A stretch of DNA of 63,515 nt from a bacterium. GTDB taxonomy: Bacteria; ARS69. Under the pieces are notes generated by a model that did no database searches, was not told where the DNA came from, and saw only the letters and a program-made list of their open reading frames with translations. Location of the stretch: positions 1 through 63,515 of the forward strand of contig JALGZR010000046.1 of assembly GCA_025774805.1 (NCBI GenBank). The letters are read 5' to 3'. Shown here piece by piece: positions 33,788 to 44,700 of this stretch (position 1 is the first letter of the stretch; the number at the start of each line of letters is the position of its first letter). A program made the translations under genes and the position numbers.

Positions 33788-34336
33788 GATGGTCCGTCGC
33801 GGCGTCGCCCTTCCGTCGATCCGGAGCCCCTCCCTGCGCGGAAGTCGCCCGGGCCGGGGAGGGTCGGGGCCGAGGACGGCCGGCGGATGCTCCTCGCGCC
33901 ACGTCCGTTTCCGATTCCGGGATGTCCCCCCCCGGCATTCGGCGGGCGGGCCCCGAAGTGGAGGAATCTCCTTGTCTTCGGATGGAGATCTCGCCAAATC
34001 GGGTGTCGAGCGGCACCCGCCGACGGCCGATTCCGCCCGGGGGGGCCCTGCCGGTCGCGGTCCGAGGGGGGCTCCGAGACGGTTCTTCGGAGGGAATATC
34101 GCACCGGGAGTGACTCGGAGGGCCCGAAAGGAGTATCCTGAGTGGGAAGTCAGGGTTCCGCGGGCCGCTGCGGATCCTCCGTCGATGACGGCGGGGCTCG
34201 GGGGGCGGGAAAGCGGGGGAGGTCGCCGTGGCGCATGGCGGGAATGCAGGCACGTCGGAAGCGGGGCCGCAGCGGGGAGGTTCGTTCCCCGTCCGGCCCG
34301 TCGTGACTGGCGGAAGACTCCGGGAGAACGAACGAG
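33788..34336. other. 549-bp gap with no supported gene
   Basis: The gap between ridA and the DAHP synthase gene is G/C-rich. Several long frames cross it on both strands, but they are Arg/Pro/Ser-rich shadows with no family motif. I see no promoter of quality. An AAAGGAG followed only by unsuitable codons occurs near 34128. Confidence 0.4.
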
Positions 34337-35206
34337 ATGAGTTCGAACGCACCTCGGCTCAAGGTCGCTGCGGAGAACCTTCCCGTCGAAAACGGAAAGA
34401 GACCCATCCGCCCCGTTCGTGTCGGCAACGTTGAGTTCGGGGGAAACAGGCCGATCCTCATTGCCGGACCCTGCGCCGTCGAGAGCCGAGAGCAGACGTT
34501 GGAGATCGCGAAGCACGTCCGCGACGCGGGCGGCGACATGCTTCGCGGCGGGGCCTTCAAGCCCCGAACGAGCCCGTACAGTTTCCAGGGACTCGGTGAG
34601 AGGGGCCTGGAGATCCTGGCCGAGGCGAGGGAGGTCACGGGCCTGCCCGTCGTCACCGAGGTCATGGATCCGCGCCTCGTGGACCTCGTCGGCCAGTACG
34701 CGGACATGCTCCAGATCGGCTCCCGCAACATGCACAACTACCCGATCCTGATCGAGGCGGGCAAGTCCGGCAAACCCGTCCTCCTCAAGAGGGGATGGAG
34801 CGCCACGCTCCAGGAGTGGCTGTACGCGGCGGAGTACGTCGCTCTCCAGGGCAATCTCGACATCGTGATGTGCGAGCGGGGAATCCGGACGTTCTCGCGC
34901 GGCGAGTACAACCGGAACACGATCGATCTGAACGTCGTTCCGGCTCTGCGCGCGCAGACGTTCCTTCCCATCATCGTGGACCCGAGCCACGCGACGGGTG
35001 ACGACGAGCTCGTTCCTCCGATCGCGAAGGCCGCCCTGGCGGTCGGCGCGGACGGGCTCATCATCGAGGTGCTCGACCACCACATCGACCGGGCCCGGGT
35101 CAAGTGCGACGGGGCGCAGAGCATCCGGCCACCGGCCCTCGAGGAGATCGTCCGCGAGGCGCGGTGGATCGAGACCCGGCGATCGGAGACCCCCGCCTCC
35201 TCCTGA
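34337..35206 (+). CDS. aroF: 3-deoxy-7-phosphoheptulonate (DAHP) synthase, type I-beta
   Basis: The protein has 289 residues. It would condense phosphoenolpyruvate with erythrose-4-phosphate in the first step of the shikimate pathway, in the cytoplasm. Motifs seen are [76 protein letters not shown] and CDGAQSIRP. These match the I-beta class, without the N-terminal regulatory ferredoxin-like domain of Thermotoga-type enzymes, so simple rather than feedback-regulated activity is expected. KdsA is related, but the [11 protein letters not shown] motif favours DAHP synthase. It stands alone before a convergent efflux operon. Confidence 0.92.
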   Translation: MSSNAPRLKVAAENLPVENGKRPIRPVRVGNVEFGGNRPILIAGPCAVESREQTLEIAKHVRDAGGDMLRGGAFKPRTSPYSFQGLGERGLEILAEAREVTGLPVVTEVMDPRLVDLVGQYADMLQIGSRNMHNYPILIEAGKSGKPVLLKRGWSATLQEWLYAAEYVALQGNLDIVMCERGIRTFSRGEYNRNTIDLNVVPALRAQTFLPIIVDPSHATGDDELVPPIAKAALAVGADGLIIEVLDHHIDRARVKCDGAQSIRPPALEEIVREARWIETRRSETPASS

Positions 35207-35294
35207 GCCCCTCTCCCGCGGGCCGAGTCCGGGCCGATCCCGGATCCCGATGCGCCCCGGACCCCTGCGTGAAAGCCTGCGTTCGCACTTCCGC

Positions 35295-36497
35295 TCACTC
35301 CTCCGCCAGCGCCCGTACCGGGTTCATCGCCGCCGCCCTTCTCGCCGGCAGAATGCCGCTCAGGATTCCAGCGGCCAGGCTCGTCACGAGGGCGAGAACC
35401 ACGTACTCGATCGGCGTGTGCACGGGAATCCCCGCGAACAGCAGGCGGATCGCCTGCGCGATCCCCATGCCCGTCGCGAGCCCCAGAACGCCGCCCGCGG
35501 TGGAGATCATCGCCGCCTCGCTCAGGTAGAGCATGAGGATCTCGCGCGGCGTCGCGCCGAGGGCCTTGGCCAGGCCGATCTCCGTCGTCCGCTCGTTGAC
35601 CGAGATCCACATCATGGTGAGGATGCCGATGGCGCCGACGAGCAGGGAGATGGCCCCGATCCCCGCCACCGCCAGGCTCACGATGCCGAGCACGCGATCG
35701 AGGCTGTCCAGCATGCCGGTCTGGGTCGTGATGGTGAAGTCCTCCTCACCGCCGTGGCGGTCGACGAGGACTCGCTCCATTTTCGCCACCACCGAATCGA
35801 CGACCGAGGCGTTCGAGACGAGCACGTCGATCTCCTGGAGATCGTCGCGGTTGAACAGCGGCATCGAGAGCGCGATCGGAATGTAGGCGGAATCGTCGAT
35901 GTCGAATCCGAGAAACTGTCCCTTCGATTCCATCACTCCGATGACCCGGAACCGCTGTCCCGCGATCCGCACATGCTGTCCGAGGGCGTTCCCCTCTCCG
36001 AACAGCTCCTGTTTGAGCTTCGGTCCGAGAACGGTCAGCGGGGAGCCGGTCCGCGGGTCTCCCGCGGGGAGAAACCGCCCGGTCCGGATGCGCATCGACC
36101 AGACCTCGGGCCCGGAGGCGGAGAGACCGTAGACGAACACGTTTCTCTCCCGACCGGCCCACTCGACTCCCGCGGTTCCCATGTTCACCGGGACCACCTC
36201 GCGCACTCCGGGAATCCGGGAGAGAGCCTCGGCGTCCTCCAGGGTGAGCGGGTGAACGGTCCCTCCGAGAGCGCCCGGAACCCCGGTCGTCTCGATCCGC
36301 CCCGGGTTCACGGCGACGAGGTTCGTTCCGAATTGCGTGAACTCGGAGACGATCCTCCGCCGCGTTCCCTCGCCGACCGACGTCAGGAGAATCACCGACG
36401 CGATCCCGATGAGGATGCCCAGCATCGTGAGCAGCGAGCGCTGACGGTGCGCGAGGACCGCACGCCACCCGTGCCGGAGGACGTCGTCGAAGATCAC
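35295..36497 (-). CDS. ABC transporter permease, MacB/FtsX type
   Basis: The protein has 400 residues. One N-terminal helix (LTMLGILIGIASVILLTSVG) is followed by a large periplasmic domain (MacB_PCD type, VNPGRIETTGV, RIPGVREVVPVNMG). Three C-terminal helices follow (VAGIGAISLLVGAIGILTMM, then EAAMISTAGGVLGLATGMGI, then the last), with ITEIGLAKALGATPREIL, the FtsX coupling region. The order of four helices is that of MacB permease parts. The start ATG overlaps the stop of the upstream permease by four bases. With the second permease, ATPase and MacA-like adaptor it forms one export system; the substrate is unknown. Confidence 0.9.
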   Translation of the reverse strand: MIFDDVLRHGWRAVLAHRQRSLLTMLGILIGIASVILLTSVGEGTRRRIVSEFTQFGTNLVAVNPGRIETTGVPGALGGTVHPLTLEDAEALSRIPGVREVVPVNMGTAGVEWAGRERNVFVYGLSASGPEVWSMRIRTGRFLPAGDPRTGSPLTVLGPKLKQELFGEGNALGQHVRIAGQRFRVIGVMESKGQFLGFDIDDSAYIPIALSMPLFNRDDLQEIDVLVSNASVVDSVVAKMERVLVDRHGGEEDFTITTQTGMLDSLDRVLGIVSLAVAGIGAISLLVGAIGILTMMWISVNERTTEIGLAKALGATPREILMLYLSEAAMISTAGGVLGLATGMGIAQAIRLLFAGIPVHTPIEYVVLALVTSLAAGILSGILPARRAAAMNPVRALAEE

Positions 36498-37714
36498 GCC
36501 CGCCTCCTCATGAGTGCCTCCACCGGATCGAGGCGCGTCGCGTTCCGCGCGGGGAGCGCTCCGAAGAGAACCCCGACGGAGACGGACACGGCCAGCGCCA
36601 TCGCGATCGCCCAGAGGGGCGGGTGCACGGGGAGGTCGGGATAGAGGTGATGGACGAATCGCCCGGCGGCGAGACCGCCGCCCACGCCGAGCAGCCCCCC
36701 CGCCGTGGAGATGACCGACGCCTCGAGCAGGAACACTCCCAGGACCTGGGATCGGGTCACCCCGACGGCCTTGAGCAGGCCGATCTCCCGCGTGCGTTCC
36801 GACACCGAGACGAGCATCACGTTCATGATGCCGATCCCGGCCACCGTGAGCGAAATCGCCGCGATGACCGAGAGCGCGGCGGTCAGAACGCGCAGCACGG
36901 TGTCGAACGTGGAGATGACGGCGTCCTGCGTGAGGACCGTCACGTCCTCCTCACCGCCGTGACGCTCCTTCAGCACGGCGAGCACCGCGCCTGTGGCGGA
37001 GTCCAAATCCTCCGGCGAGCGCACCTCCGCGAGGACGCGGAAGAGGGAGGTCCGATTGAACATGCGCAGCCCGGTCTCGACCGGAATGTCCACGACCTCG
37101 TCGAGGTCCACCCCGATGGAGGTGCCGCGGGGAGCCAGAACTCCGATCACCCGGCAGCGCGTTTCTCCGACGCGGACCATCTTGCCCAGCGGGTTCTCGC
37201 TGCCGAAGAGCTCGGACTGGATCTTGGACCCGATCACACAGATCGGCGCGTCGAGCTCCCCCTCGGGAAGAAACCGCCCGATGCCCATCTCGATCTTCCG
37301 GATCTCCTGGATCGCGTGCGTCGTTCCGAACACGGTGACCTCCCGCCGGCGCTCACCGTAACGGATCGGCGCGGCCCCGAGCGAGACGGGAGCGGCCCGC
37401 CGAATCTGCGGAACGCGCCGTTCGAGTGCCTCCACGTCGGCCACCGTCAGGTCGTGCGGCGCCGTGCTGATCAGAGGCGCGTGACCCACGGTCTCGGTCT
37501 TCCCCGGTATGATGATGAGCAGGTTCGACCCGAGGGAGGCGAACTCGCCCGTGATGTAGAGTCGTGCCCCTTCTCCCAGGCTCGTGATGAGGATGACGGA
37601 GGCCACTCCGATCGCGACGCCCAGAAGGGAGAGCGACGTACGGAGGCGGTGCCCGCGCAGACCTCCCGCCGCGTAGCGGAGGAGGTCGAGCGCCCCGGCC
37701 CCGCCCGCGGTCAT
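36494..37714 (-). CDS. ABC transporter permease, MacB/FtsX type (second copy)
   Basis: The protein has 406 residues, with the same four-helix MacB layout as its downstream neighbour: SLLGVAIGVASVILITSLGEG, periplasmic domain with IIIPGKTETVG, then SVIAAISLTVAGIGIMNVM and ISTAGGLLGVGGGLAAG. The region TREIGLLKAVGVTRSQVLG is the cytosolic coupling helix. Its start overlaps the ATPase stop (ATGA). The two permeases are clearly paralogous (similar length and motifs) but diverged, so the transporter is probably a heterodimer rather than the homodimeric MacB. Confidence 0.9.
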   Translation of the reverse strand: MTAGGAGALDLLRYAAGGLRGHRLRTSLSLLGVAIGVASVILITSLGEGARLYITGEFASLGSNLLIIIPGKTETVGHAPLISTAPHDLTVADVEALERRVPQIRRAAPVSLGAAPIRYGERRREVTVFGTTHAIQEIRKIEMGIGRFLPEGELDAPICVIGSKIQSELFGSENPLGKMVRVGETRCRVIGVLAPRGTSIGVDLDEVVDIPVETGLRMFNRTSLFRVLAEVRSPEDLDSATGAVLAVLKERHGGEEDVTVLTQDAVISTFDTVLRVLTAALSVIAAISLTVAGIGIMNVMLVSVSERTREIGLLKAVGVTRSQVLGVFLLEASVISTAGGLLGVGGGLAAGRFVHHLYPDLPVHPPLWAIAMALAVSVSVGVLFGALPARNATRLDPVEALMRRRA

Positions 37715-38397
37715 GTCCCGTCCCCTCTCCGCTCGTCGGAGATCGTCTCCCCGTCGGCGAGTCGGATCCGCCGGCGCGCCCGCTCTCCCACGACCCGGTT
37801 GTGCGTCACGACCAGAAGGGTGATGCCCCGCGCGTGCATGCTCTCGATGAGCTCCACGATCTCCTCACCCGAGGTCCGATCCAGGTTGCCCGTGGGCTCG
37901 TCGGCGAGAAGGATCGAGGGCTCCATCACGACCGCGCGCGCGATGGCCACCCGCTGGCGCTCGCCCCCCGAGAGCTGATCGGGTCGGTGCTCGGCGCGCT
38001 CGCTCAGCCCGACGGAATCCAGGGCCCGCGTGATTCGGGCCCTTCGATCTTCCGGGGCGATGCCGGCGAACACGAGGGGGAGCTCGACGTTCTCGGCCGC
38101 GGTCAGCCGAGGCACGAGATGGAAGAACTGGAAGACGAATCCGATCCGGTGCCGGCGGATCCGGGAGAGCTCGAGCTCCGAGAGCTCGGCGACCTCCCTC
38201 CCGTCGAGAACGTACGATCCCGACGTGGGACGGTCCAGGCAGCCGATGATGTTCAGAAGGGTCGACTTCCCCGACCCGGAGGGACCCATGAAAGAGACGT
38301 ACTCGCCCGGGTCGATCCGGAGATCGATCCCCTTGAGCGCGTGAACGGCCTGTCCTCCGACGTGAAATGTACGGTGAATTCCCGAGAGCGTGATCAC
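37711..38397 (-). CDS. ABC transporter ATP-binding protein (MacB/LolD type)
   Basis: The protein has 228 residues from a GTG that overlaps the adaptor stop codon. The motifs are complete: Walker A GPSGSGKST near residue 39, Q-loop FVFQFFHLVP, signature LSGGERQRVAIARA, Walker B ILLADEPTGNLD, and H-loop VVTHN. A longer frame beginning within the adaptor gene is a shadow. This is the classic LolD/MacB-class ATPase that powers mechanotransmission to periplasmic substrates. It is the second gene in the operon adaptor-ATPase-permease-permease. Confidence 0.93.
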   Translation of the reverse strand: MITLSGIHRTFHVGGQAVHALKGIDLRIDPGEYVSFMGPSGSGKSTLLNIIGCLDRPTSGSYVLDGREVAELSELELSRIRRHRIGFVFQFFHLVPRLTAAENVELPLVFAGIAPEDRRARITRALDSVGLSERAEHRPDQLSGGERQRVAIARAVVMEPSILLADEPTGNLDRTSGEEIVELIESMHARGITLLVVTHNRVVGERARRRIRLADGETISDERRGDGT

Positions 38398-39545
38398 CGT
38401 ACCGTCTCGCCCGCGATCACGACCCGCGCCCCCGACCGCACCTCGGGCCGGTCGAGGGAGACGACGATGCGATCGCCCTCCTCGAGCCCGGCGGTGATCT
38501 CGATGAAGTCCCAGTTCCGCAGGCCGACCGAGACGCCCACCTCCTCCAGCCGATCCTCCGTCACCGCGAGCACGCGATCGCCTTCCAGCAACGCATAGGT
38601 GGGGGCGCGAAGCACGTCCTCCCGGGCGTCGAGGATCACCTCGACGTCGGCGGACAGGCCGGGGAGCAGATTCCGGGGCAGGGACCCCTCGTCGAACTCT
38701 GCCTCCACGGTGAGGACGCGGTTCTGCTCCTGGCGCGCCTCCACGTGCGAGGCCACGTACGTGAGCTTCCCCGGAAACGCCCGATCGCGAAACGCATCGA
38801 GCGTGATCCGGACCGGGAGACCGATGACGACGGGAGCGACATCGGCCTCGTCGATCGGGGCGCTGACGTAGAGAGCGCCCGGATCGATCACCTCGACCAC
38901 CGGGGGGATGAACACCCCCGGCGGAGAGGGACTGATCCACTCGCCGACCTCGGTGGTGACGTCCAGCACGACTCCGTCGAAGGGGGCGACGACGATGGTC
39001 TTCTGAAGAAGGGCGCGCGCCACCGCGAGCGCCGCCTCCGCTTCTCGGGCCTTCTCCCGGGCGGCCAGACACTCCGCCTCCAGGGAGAGGGCCGCGGTCC
39101 GGGCGTCCTCGAGCCGTTGCTCGGAGAGGAGATCCTCGTCGGCGAGTGCCTCCGCCCGGACCCGATCGCGCTCCGCCTGCGCGGCCGAGAAGCAGGCCTC
39201 CCTCGCGATCGCCCGGGCCGCGTCGTGGGAGCGGGCGGCGAGCGTCACCTGCGCGCGGTGCTCCTCGTCGTCCAACCGAAGGAGCACGTCGCCCCGGCCG
39301 ACCTCCCGCCCCTTTCCGGCCGGAATCTCCGCCACGAGCCCGGCGATCGCCGGGCTCATCTCGGCGTGAAGGCGCGACTCCACCTTGCCCGCGCGCGAGT
39401 TCACGACGGTCGCCTCGACCCGACCCCGATCGACGCGGTAGACGGTCACGGACACGGGCTCGGGTCGGAAGACCGTGAGCCGGAGGACGGCGATCACGAC
39501 GACCACCGCCCCCAGCAGCAGGAGCCTCCGGGACCAACGACCCAT
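38394..39545 (-). CDS. periplasmic adaptor (membrane fusion) protein, MacA/HlyD type
   Basis: The protein has 383 residues. An N-terminal helix (RLLLLGAVVVVIAVLRL) anchors it. The biotinyl-lipoyl halves are IAGLVAEIPAGKGREVGRGD and IVVAPFDGVVLDV. A coiled-coil hairpin lies between them (about 100-185, rich in Ala/Arg/Glu: SHDAARAIAREACFSAAQAE). Beta-barrel and membrane-proximal domains follow (YVSAPIDEADVAPV, VLRAPTYALLEGDRVL). Such adaptors bridge the MacB-like pump to an outer-membrane channel; no TolC gene is in the window. It is the first gene of its operon, divergent from the radical SAM gene across a 420-bp gap. Confidence 0.92.
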   Translation of the reverse strand: MGRWSRRLLLLGAVVVVIAVLRLTVFRPEPVSVTVYRVDRGRVEATVVNSRAGKVESRLHAEMSPAIAGLVAEIPAGKGREVGRGDVLLRLDDEEHRAQVTLAARSHDAARAIAREACFSAAQAERDRVRAEALADEDLLSEQRLEDARTAALSLEAECLAAREKAREAEAALAVARALLQKTIVVAPFDGVVLDVTTEVGEWISPSPPGVFIPPVVEVIDPGALYVSAPIDEADVAPVVIGLPVRITLDAFRDRAFPGKLTYVASHVEARQEQNRVLTVEAEFDEGSLPRNLLPGLSADVEVILDAREDVLRAPTYALLEGDRVLAVTEDRLEEVGVSVGLRNWDFIEITAGLEEGDRIVVSLDRPEVRSGARVVIAGETVR

Positions 39546-39821
39546 GAGAACGTCCTCCGGGAGACCCGCACTCCCGTGCGCCGGGGAGGTGGGGACACCC
39601 TCGTCACCGCCAGCGTATGCCGCGGTGCAAAAGGTGACAAGTCGCGTGACTATTGGAGCCGGGTAAGGCTACCACCGGGCGGGGACCCGACCTCCTTCCG
39701 GACCGCGCGGACAGACGAAGATGTCTCGGGCTTCCTTGCCGCTTCCGGCCCCTTCCGGGGCGATGTGGCAAACCTCCACGATTCCGTCTTGACGGCTCCG
39801 GAGCGGGGTCCCGGGCCCGAT

Positions 39822-39851
39822 TTGACCCGATTCCCCCGCTCCTGGTAACCT
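39822..39851 (+). promoter_or_regulatory. possible sigma70-type promoter for the radical SAM gene
   Basis: TTGACC (39822-39827) and TAACCT (39846-39851) are 18 bp apart, about 115 bp before the start codon at 39968. The rest of the 420-bp divergent gap (39546-39967) holds a TGACAAGTCGCGTGAC-like patch at 39636 but nothing else I can identify. Confidence 0.4.
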
Positions 39852-39967
39852 CTTGGAGATCGTGGTTTTCCTCGCCAAACCGTGCTGGGCCTCGGCGCGG
39901 ACCGATCCGGGCGTCTCGTTCCTCGCCCACTTCGGGTTGGGCAACTCCGATCGAGGAGCCGCTTCGG

Positions 39968-41566
39968 ATGCGTGTGACGCTCGTCAATCCTCCGACCATC
40001 GTGACCTTGACCAACTACCTGAGCACGGTCGCCATGGCCCCGGTCGGGCCGGCCTACATTGCCGCGCAGCTTCGCCGGGCAGGTCACGACGTCGAGGTCG
40101 TGGACGGTACCGGAAGCGCGCTCGAGCACTTCGAGAAGCGGGAGCGCTTCTACGTCCGCGGCCTCTCGATCCCTGATCTCCTCGACCGGATCCATCCGGA
40201 TACGCAAGTCATCGGACTGGGCTGCATGTTCACGCCGCAGTGGATTCTCGTCCGCGAGCTGGTGAACGCCATCAAGCAGAGATTTCCCCACGCGACGATG
40301 GTTCTCGGGGGTGAGCACCCGACCGGTCTGCCCGAGTACTGTCTCCAGACGAGCCCCGCGGACGTCATCGTCCTCGGGGAGGGAGAGCGGATCGCGGTCG
40401 ACCTCCTCGAGGCCCTCGACCGCGGCACGGGTCTCGAGGACGTTCTCGGAATCGTGTACCGGGGCGAGAACGGAGAGATCCGGATCAATCCGCGGGCGCC
40501 CCGCATTCGGGACGTGGACGCACTGCCCTGGCCCGCCTGGGATCTCTTCCCGATCGACGAGTACATCGAGAACGGCGTCCCGCACGGAGCCCGCCTCGGG
40601 AGGGCGATGCCGATGCTGGCGACCCGCGGCTGCCCCTACCAGTGCACGTACTGCTCCAGCCCGCAGATGTGGACGACGCGCTGGTTCGCCCGATCGGTCC
40701 GGGACGTTGTCGACGAGATGGTGGCGTACCAGGACCGGTACGGGGCGGACGACTTCCACTTCGAGGACCTCACGTTCGTCATCAAGCGGGACTGGATCAT
40801 CGCGTTCTGCAGGGAGGTGGTCGAACGGGGGCTCGTCTGCTCCTGGCAGCTCCCGTCCGGCACGCGCAGTGAGGCGATCGACGAGGAGGTCATCGAGTGG
40901 ATGAAGAGAGCGGGCTGCAAGGTCCTCTCCTACGCTCCCGAGAGCGGATCGACCCGCCTTCTCAAGGACATCAAAAAGAAGATCAACATCGATCGGATGC
41001 TCGCGGCCTCCCGTCCCGCGATCAAGCACCGCCTACGACTCCAGGCGAACATGCTCATCGCCTATCCGGGCGAGACGTGGAGGGATGTCTTCAGCACCTA
41101 CTGGCTGCTCTTCCGGATGGCACTGCTGGGGTTCCAGGAGATCAACCTGAGCGCCTTTTATCCGCTCCCGAACACGGAGATCTGGCACCAACTGAGGAGG
41201 GAGGGGAAGCTCGTCCTCGACGACGACTTCTTTCTGCGGATCTTCCGGGGCCACGACCCGCGCAACCCCGCGAGCTGGAATCCTCTGATGTCGGACGGCC
41301 AGCTCCGTATCGCGATCTGGGTCGGCTACCTCCTCTTCTTCTTCACGTCGTGGATCACCCACCCCTGGCGTCCGATTCGCCTGATCTTCAACACCGCCCG
41401 CGGGAAGTCGGCCACGAAGTTCGAGCGCATCGTCGGGGAGTTCGCCGGGAAAGCCCTTCGCCTCCGCCGGGCCGAGGACAAGACCCGCCGCGGAATCCGG
41501 CGCGCGCAGGAGGCCACGCCGGTCCCGCAGGCGTCGAGTCCCGTTCGGGAGCCGGTGGAGAACTAG
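39968..41566 (+). CDS. B12-binding-domain radical SAM protein
   Basis: The protein has 532 residues from the ATG at 39968; an upstream extension from 39653 is rejected because it lies in the promoter region. Residues 1-140 form a cobalamin-binding fold (MRVTLVNPP, HDVEVVDGTG, IGLGCMFTP, GGEHPT). The radical SAM motif is ATRGCPYQCTYCSSPQMW, about residues 218-235, followed by FHFEDLTF and SYAPESGS. A hydrophobic segment near the C-terminus (AIWVGYLLFFFTSWI) and a basic tail suggest membrane contact, as in lipid-modifying members (for example hopanoid or magnesium-protoporphyrin enzymes). The substrate is not determined. It stands alone before the GH13 gene, with a repeat-family hairpin at its stop. 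Confidence 0.88.
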   Translation: MRVTLVNPPTIVTLTNYLSTVAMAPVGPAYIAAQLRRAGHDVEVVDGTGSALEHFEKRERFYVRGLSIPDLLDRIHPDTQVIGLGCMFTPQWILVRELVNAIKQRFPHATMVLGGEHPTGLPEYCLQTSPADVIVLGEGERIAVDLLEALDRGTGLEDVLGIVYRGENGEIRINPRAPRIRDVDALPWPAWDLFPIDEYIENGVPHGARLGRAMPMLATRGCPYQCTYCSSPQMWTTRWFARSVRDVVDEMVAYQDRYGADDFHFEDLTFVIKRDWIIAFCREVVERGLVCSWQLPSGTRSEAIDEEVIEWMKRAGCKVLSYAPESGSTRLLKDIKKKINIDRMLAASRPAIKHRLRLQANMLIAYPGETWRDVFSTYWLLFRMALLGFQEINLSAFYPLPNTEIWHQLRREGKLVLDDDFFLRIFRGHDPRNPASWNPLMSDGQLRIAIWVGYLLFFFTSWITHPWRPIRLIFNTARGKSATKFERIVGEFAGKALRLRRAEDKTRRGIRRAQEATPVPQASSPVREPVEN

Positions 41567-41587
41567 CCGGCATATCTCACCAGTCTC
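41564..41587 (+). repeat. stop-codon-linked hairpin repeat, copy c
   Basis: It begins at the TAG stop of the radical SAM gene: TAGCCGGCATATCTCACCAG. A degraded complementary arm (CTGGTAATCGCCGTGGCC, 41622-41639) follows after about 35 bases. It shares its first 20 bases with copy b at 29069 apart from two positions. Confidence 0.65.
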
Positions 41588-41706
41588 TGCTCCGATCGCC
41601 CGGGGCGCCGCTGCCCTCTGGCTGGTAATCGCCGTGGCCGATAGAATGGACCGCCACGGGAGCGCACCGTTCCCTCAGGATCACCATCGAACCGAGAACG
41701 ATCGCT

Positions 41707-44700
41707 ATGATGCAGTCCCCGCGCATGGAGTTCCACGTCTCCCGTCGCGCCCGCGACACGTACGGGTTTGACGCGAGCCTCTTCTCTCTGACAGAAAACG
41801 TCGTCTTCGCCGACTTCCGGGCGGCGCGCGTGTTCGCCGAACGAATGAACCGCAAGCGCGACCTCGTTCGTTTCCCGGAGCGCGCGGTGACGGCGGGCTC
41901 GATCAACGCGATGGGGCTCATCGACGAGATTCTGCACTACGTCGTCGGCCTGTTCCGCCGGCAGAGAAACGCGAAGGTGCTCGGGGAAGCCGCCGAGTGG
42001 CTGACCGCGAGGATCGGCGAGACCGAGTTGGACCGAACGTTGCGGGAATTCATCCGGGAGTTCCCGCCGGTCGCGGTGTACCGGGGTGAGATCCGGTGGG
42101 AGGACTGGCTCACCGGTGAATCCGGCGGCGTGCCGCATCGGCAGGTGGCGCTGGAAGAGCTGCTGATGCTCTGGCTGGCCAACGCGAATCCGGCGTACGC
42201 ACCGTACGGAGAGCTGTTCGACGACGCACGACTGACGACGAGGACGGCCTACGGCCGGATCCTGGCGAGTCTCCACGATTTCTTCGACGGACAGCCCGTT
42301 TTCGGCCCCGATCATCAGAACCTGATCGACATGCTCCGCGCGCCGGCGGTCGCCGTGCCCCACTCGTTGCCCGGGCAGCTCGAGTACATCCGCACGCGCT
42401 GGGGTCATCTGCTCGGCGACTTCCTCCCCCGGCTGCTGAGCAGTCTGGACCTCGTCAAAGAGGAGGGGAAGGCACGGTTCCTCGGGCCCGGCCCCGTGGG
42501 AGCGCATGACCTCTCCGGGCTGGCGCTCGAGCCCCGACGGTTCAGTCCGGATCGGGACTGGATGCCGAAGCTGGTCCTGATTGCCAAGAACGTCTACGTG
42601 TGGATGGACCAGCTCTCCCGGTGGACCGGGCGTTCGCTCACCCGGCTCGATCAAATCCCCGAGGAGGAGCTCGACCGACTTGCGCGCTGGGGCTTCACGG
42701 GTCTGTGGCTGATCGGGCTGTGGGAGCGCAGCGCCGCCTCCCGCCGCATCAAGCAGCTCCGTGGCAACCCGGAGGCGGTCGCCTCGGCATACTCGCTCTT
42801 CGCCTACGAGATCGCCGCGGACCTCGGGGGGGACGACGCCCTCCGGACGCTTCGCGAGCGAGCCGGGCGGCGGGGGATCCGGCTCGCCTCCGATATGGTG
42901 CCGAATCATGTCGGCATCGACGGGCGCTGGGTCGTCGAGCATCCCGACTGGTTCGTCGGGCTCGACCACAGCCCCTTCCCCGCGTACACGTTTCAGGGCC
43001 CGAATCTATCGCAGGACGATCGCGTCGGGATCTTCCTGGAGGATCACTACTACGACCACAGCGACGCCGCGGTCGTCTTCAAACGCGTGGACCTCTGGAC
43101 GGGATCGGAACGGTTCCTCTACCACGGCAACGACGGAACCTCGATGCCCTGGAACGACACCGCGCAGCTCGACTACCTGAAGGCCGAGGTCCGCGAGGCG
43201 GCCATCCAGACCATCCTGAGCGTGGCGCGGCGCTTCCCCGTGATCCGGTTCGACGCGGCGATGACGCTGGCGAAGCGCCACTTCCAGCGGCTCTGGTACC
43301 CGGAGCCGGGGAGCGGCGGTGACATCCCCTCGCGCGCCGAGCACGGTCTCACGAAGGCGGAATTCGACCGGGCCATGCCGCGCGAATTCTGGAGGGAGGT
43401 CGTCGACCGGGTGGCGGCGGACGTGCCGGACACCCTGTTGCTGGCGGAGGCCTTCTGGTTGATGGAAGGCTACTTCGTGCGGACGCTCGGCATGCACCGG
43501 GTCTACAACAGCGCGTTCATGGTCATGCTCCGCGACGAGAGGAACCAGGACTACCGTCAGCTCATCAAGAACACCCTGGAGTTCGATCCGGAGATCCTGA
43601 AACGCTACGTCAACTTCATGAACAACCCGGACGAGCGCACGGCCGTCGACCAGTTCGGGAAGGAGGACAAGTTCTTCGGCGTGTGTACGATGATGGTCAC
43701 CCTCCCGGGTCTGCCGATGTTCGGCCACGGACAGATCGAAGGATTCACCGAGAAGTACGGAATGGAATACCGGCGGGCCTACCATGATGAGCGACCCGAC
43801 GACCATCTCGTCTCGCGCCACGAGCGCGAGATCTTTCCCCTGCTGCGCCGCCGCCACGTGTTCGCGGAGGCCAGGGACTTCCTCCTCTACGACTTCTTCC
43901 TTGCCGAGGGGCGGGTCAACGAGGACGTCTTCGCGTACTCGAACCGCGCGGGCGACGAGCGGGCTCTCCTGATCTACCACAACCGTTACGCGTCGACGGG
44001 CGGCTGGATCCGGACCTCCACGCCGTGCCCCGTGGCGAAGGGATCCGACGGCCGATTCGTCCTCGTACAGAAGACGCTCGGCGAAGGGCTCGGCCTGAAT
44101 CCCGAGGCGGGCTTCTTCACGGTCTTCCGGGATCACCACTCCGGACTCGAGTATCTGCGCAGCAACCGGGAGCTGCTCGAACGGGGCCTGTACGTGGAGC
44201 TGGACGCGTACAAGTGCCACGTGTTCCTGGACTTCCGAGAGGTGCGCGACGACGGGCGGAACCCCTGGGCGCGCCTCTCGGAACGGCTCGACGGGCGCGG
44301 TGTCCCGAGCGTCGACGAGGCGCTTCAGGCTCTCGTGCTGGAGCCGGTCCACGGTCCACTCCGGGAGCTGGCCCGTCCTGAACGGTTTCGGAGACTCGCC
44401 GCGCTCGCGATCGGCGCCGGGCCGGCGGACGAAGTGGAGAGCGCCCTCGATGACGTGAAGACGGCGGCGCGAACGCTGGCCGGGGCGGCGCGGGACTTCT
44501 GCGGGGGAACCGGCACTCCGGAGGAGATCGCCGCGCGGGTGCGGGACGACGTGGCCGTCGCGCTCCGGTTGCCGGCCATCCTCGGCAAGACACACGACAC
44601 GGAGGCGGCCGATCCGTGGCAGGGGGACGACCCGGTCTTTTGGGCCCCGTTGCTCGGATGGCTGTTCCTTCACCGCCTGGGCGAGGCGACCGGCGGGAAG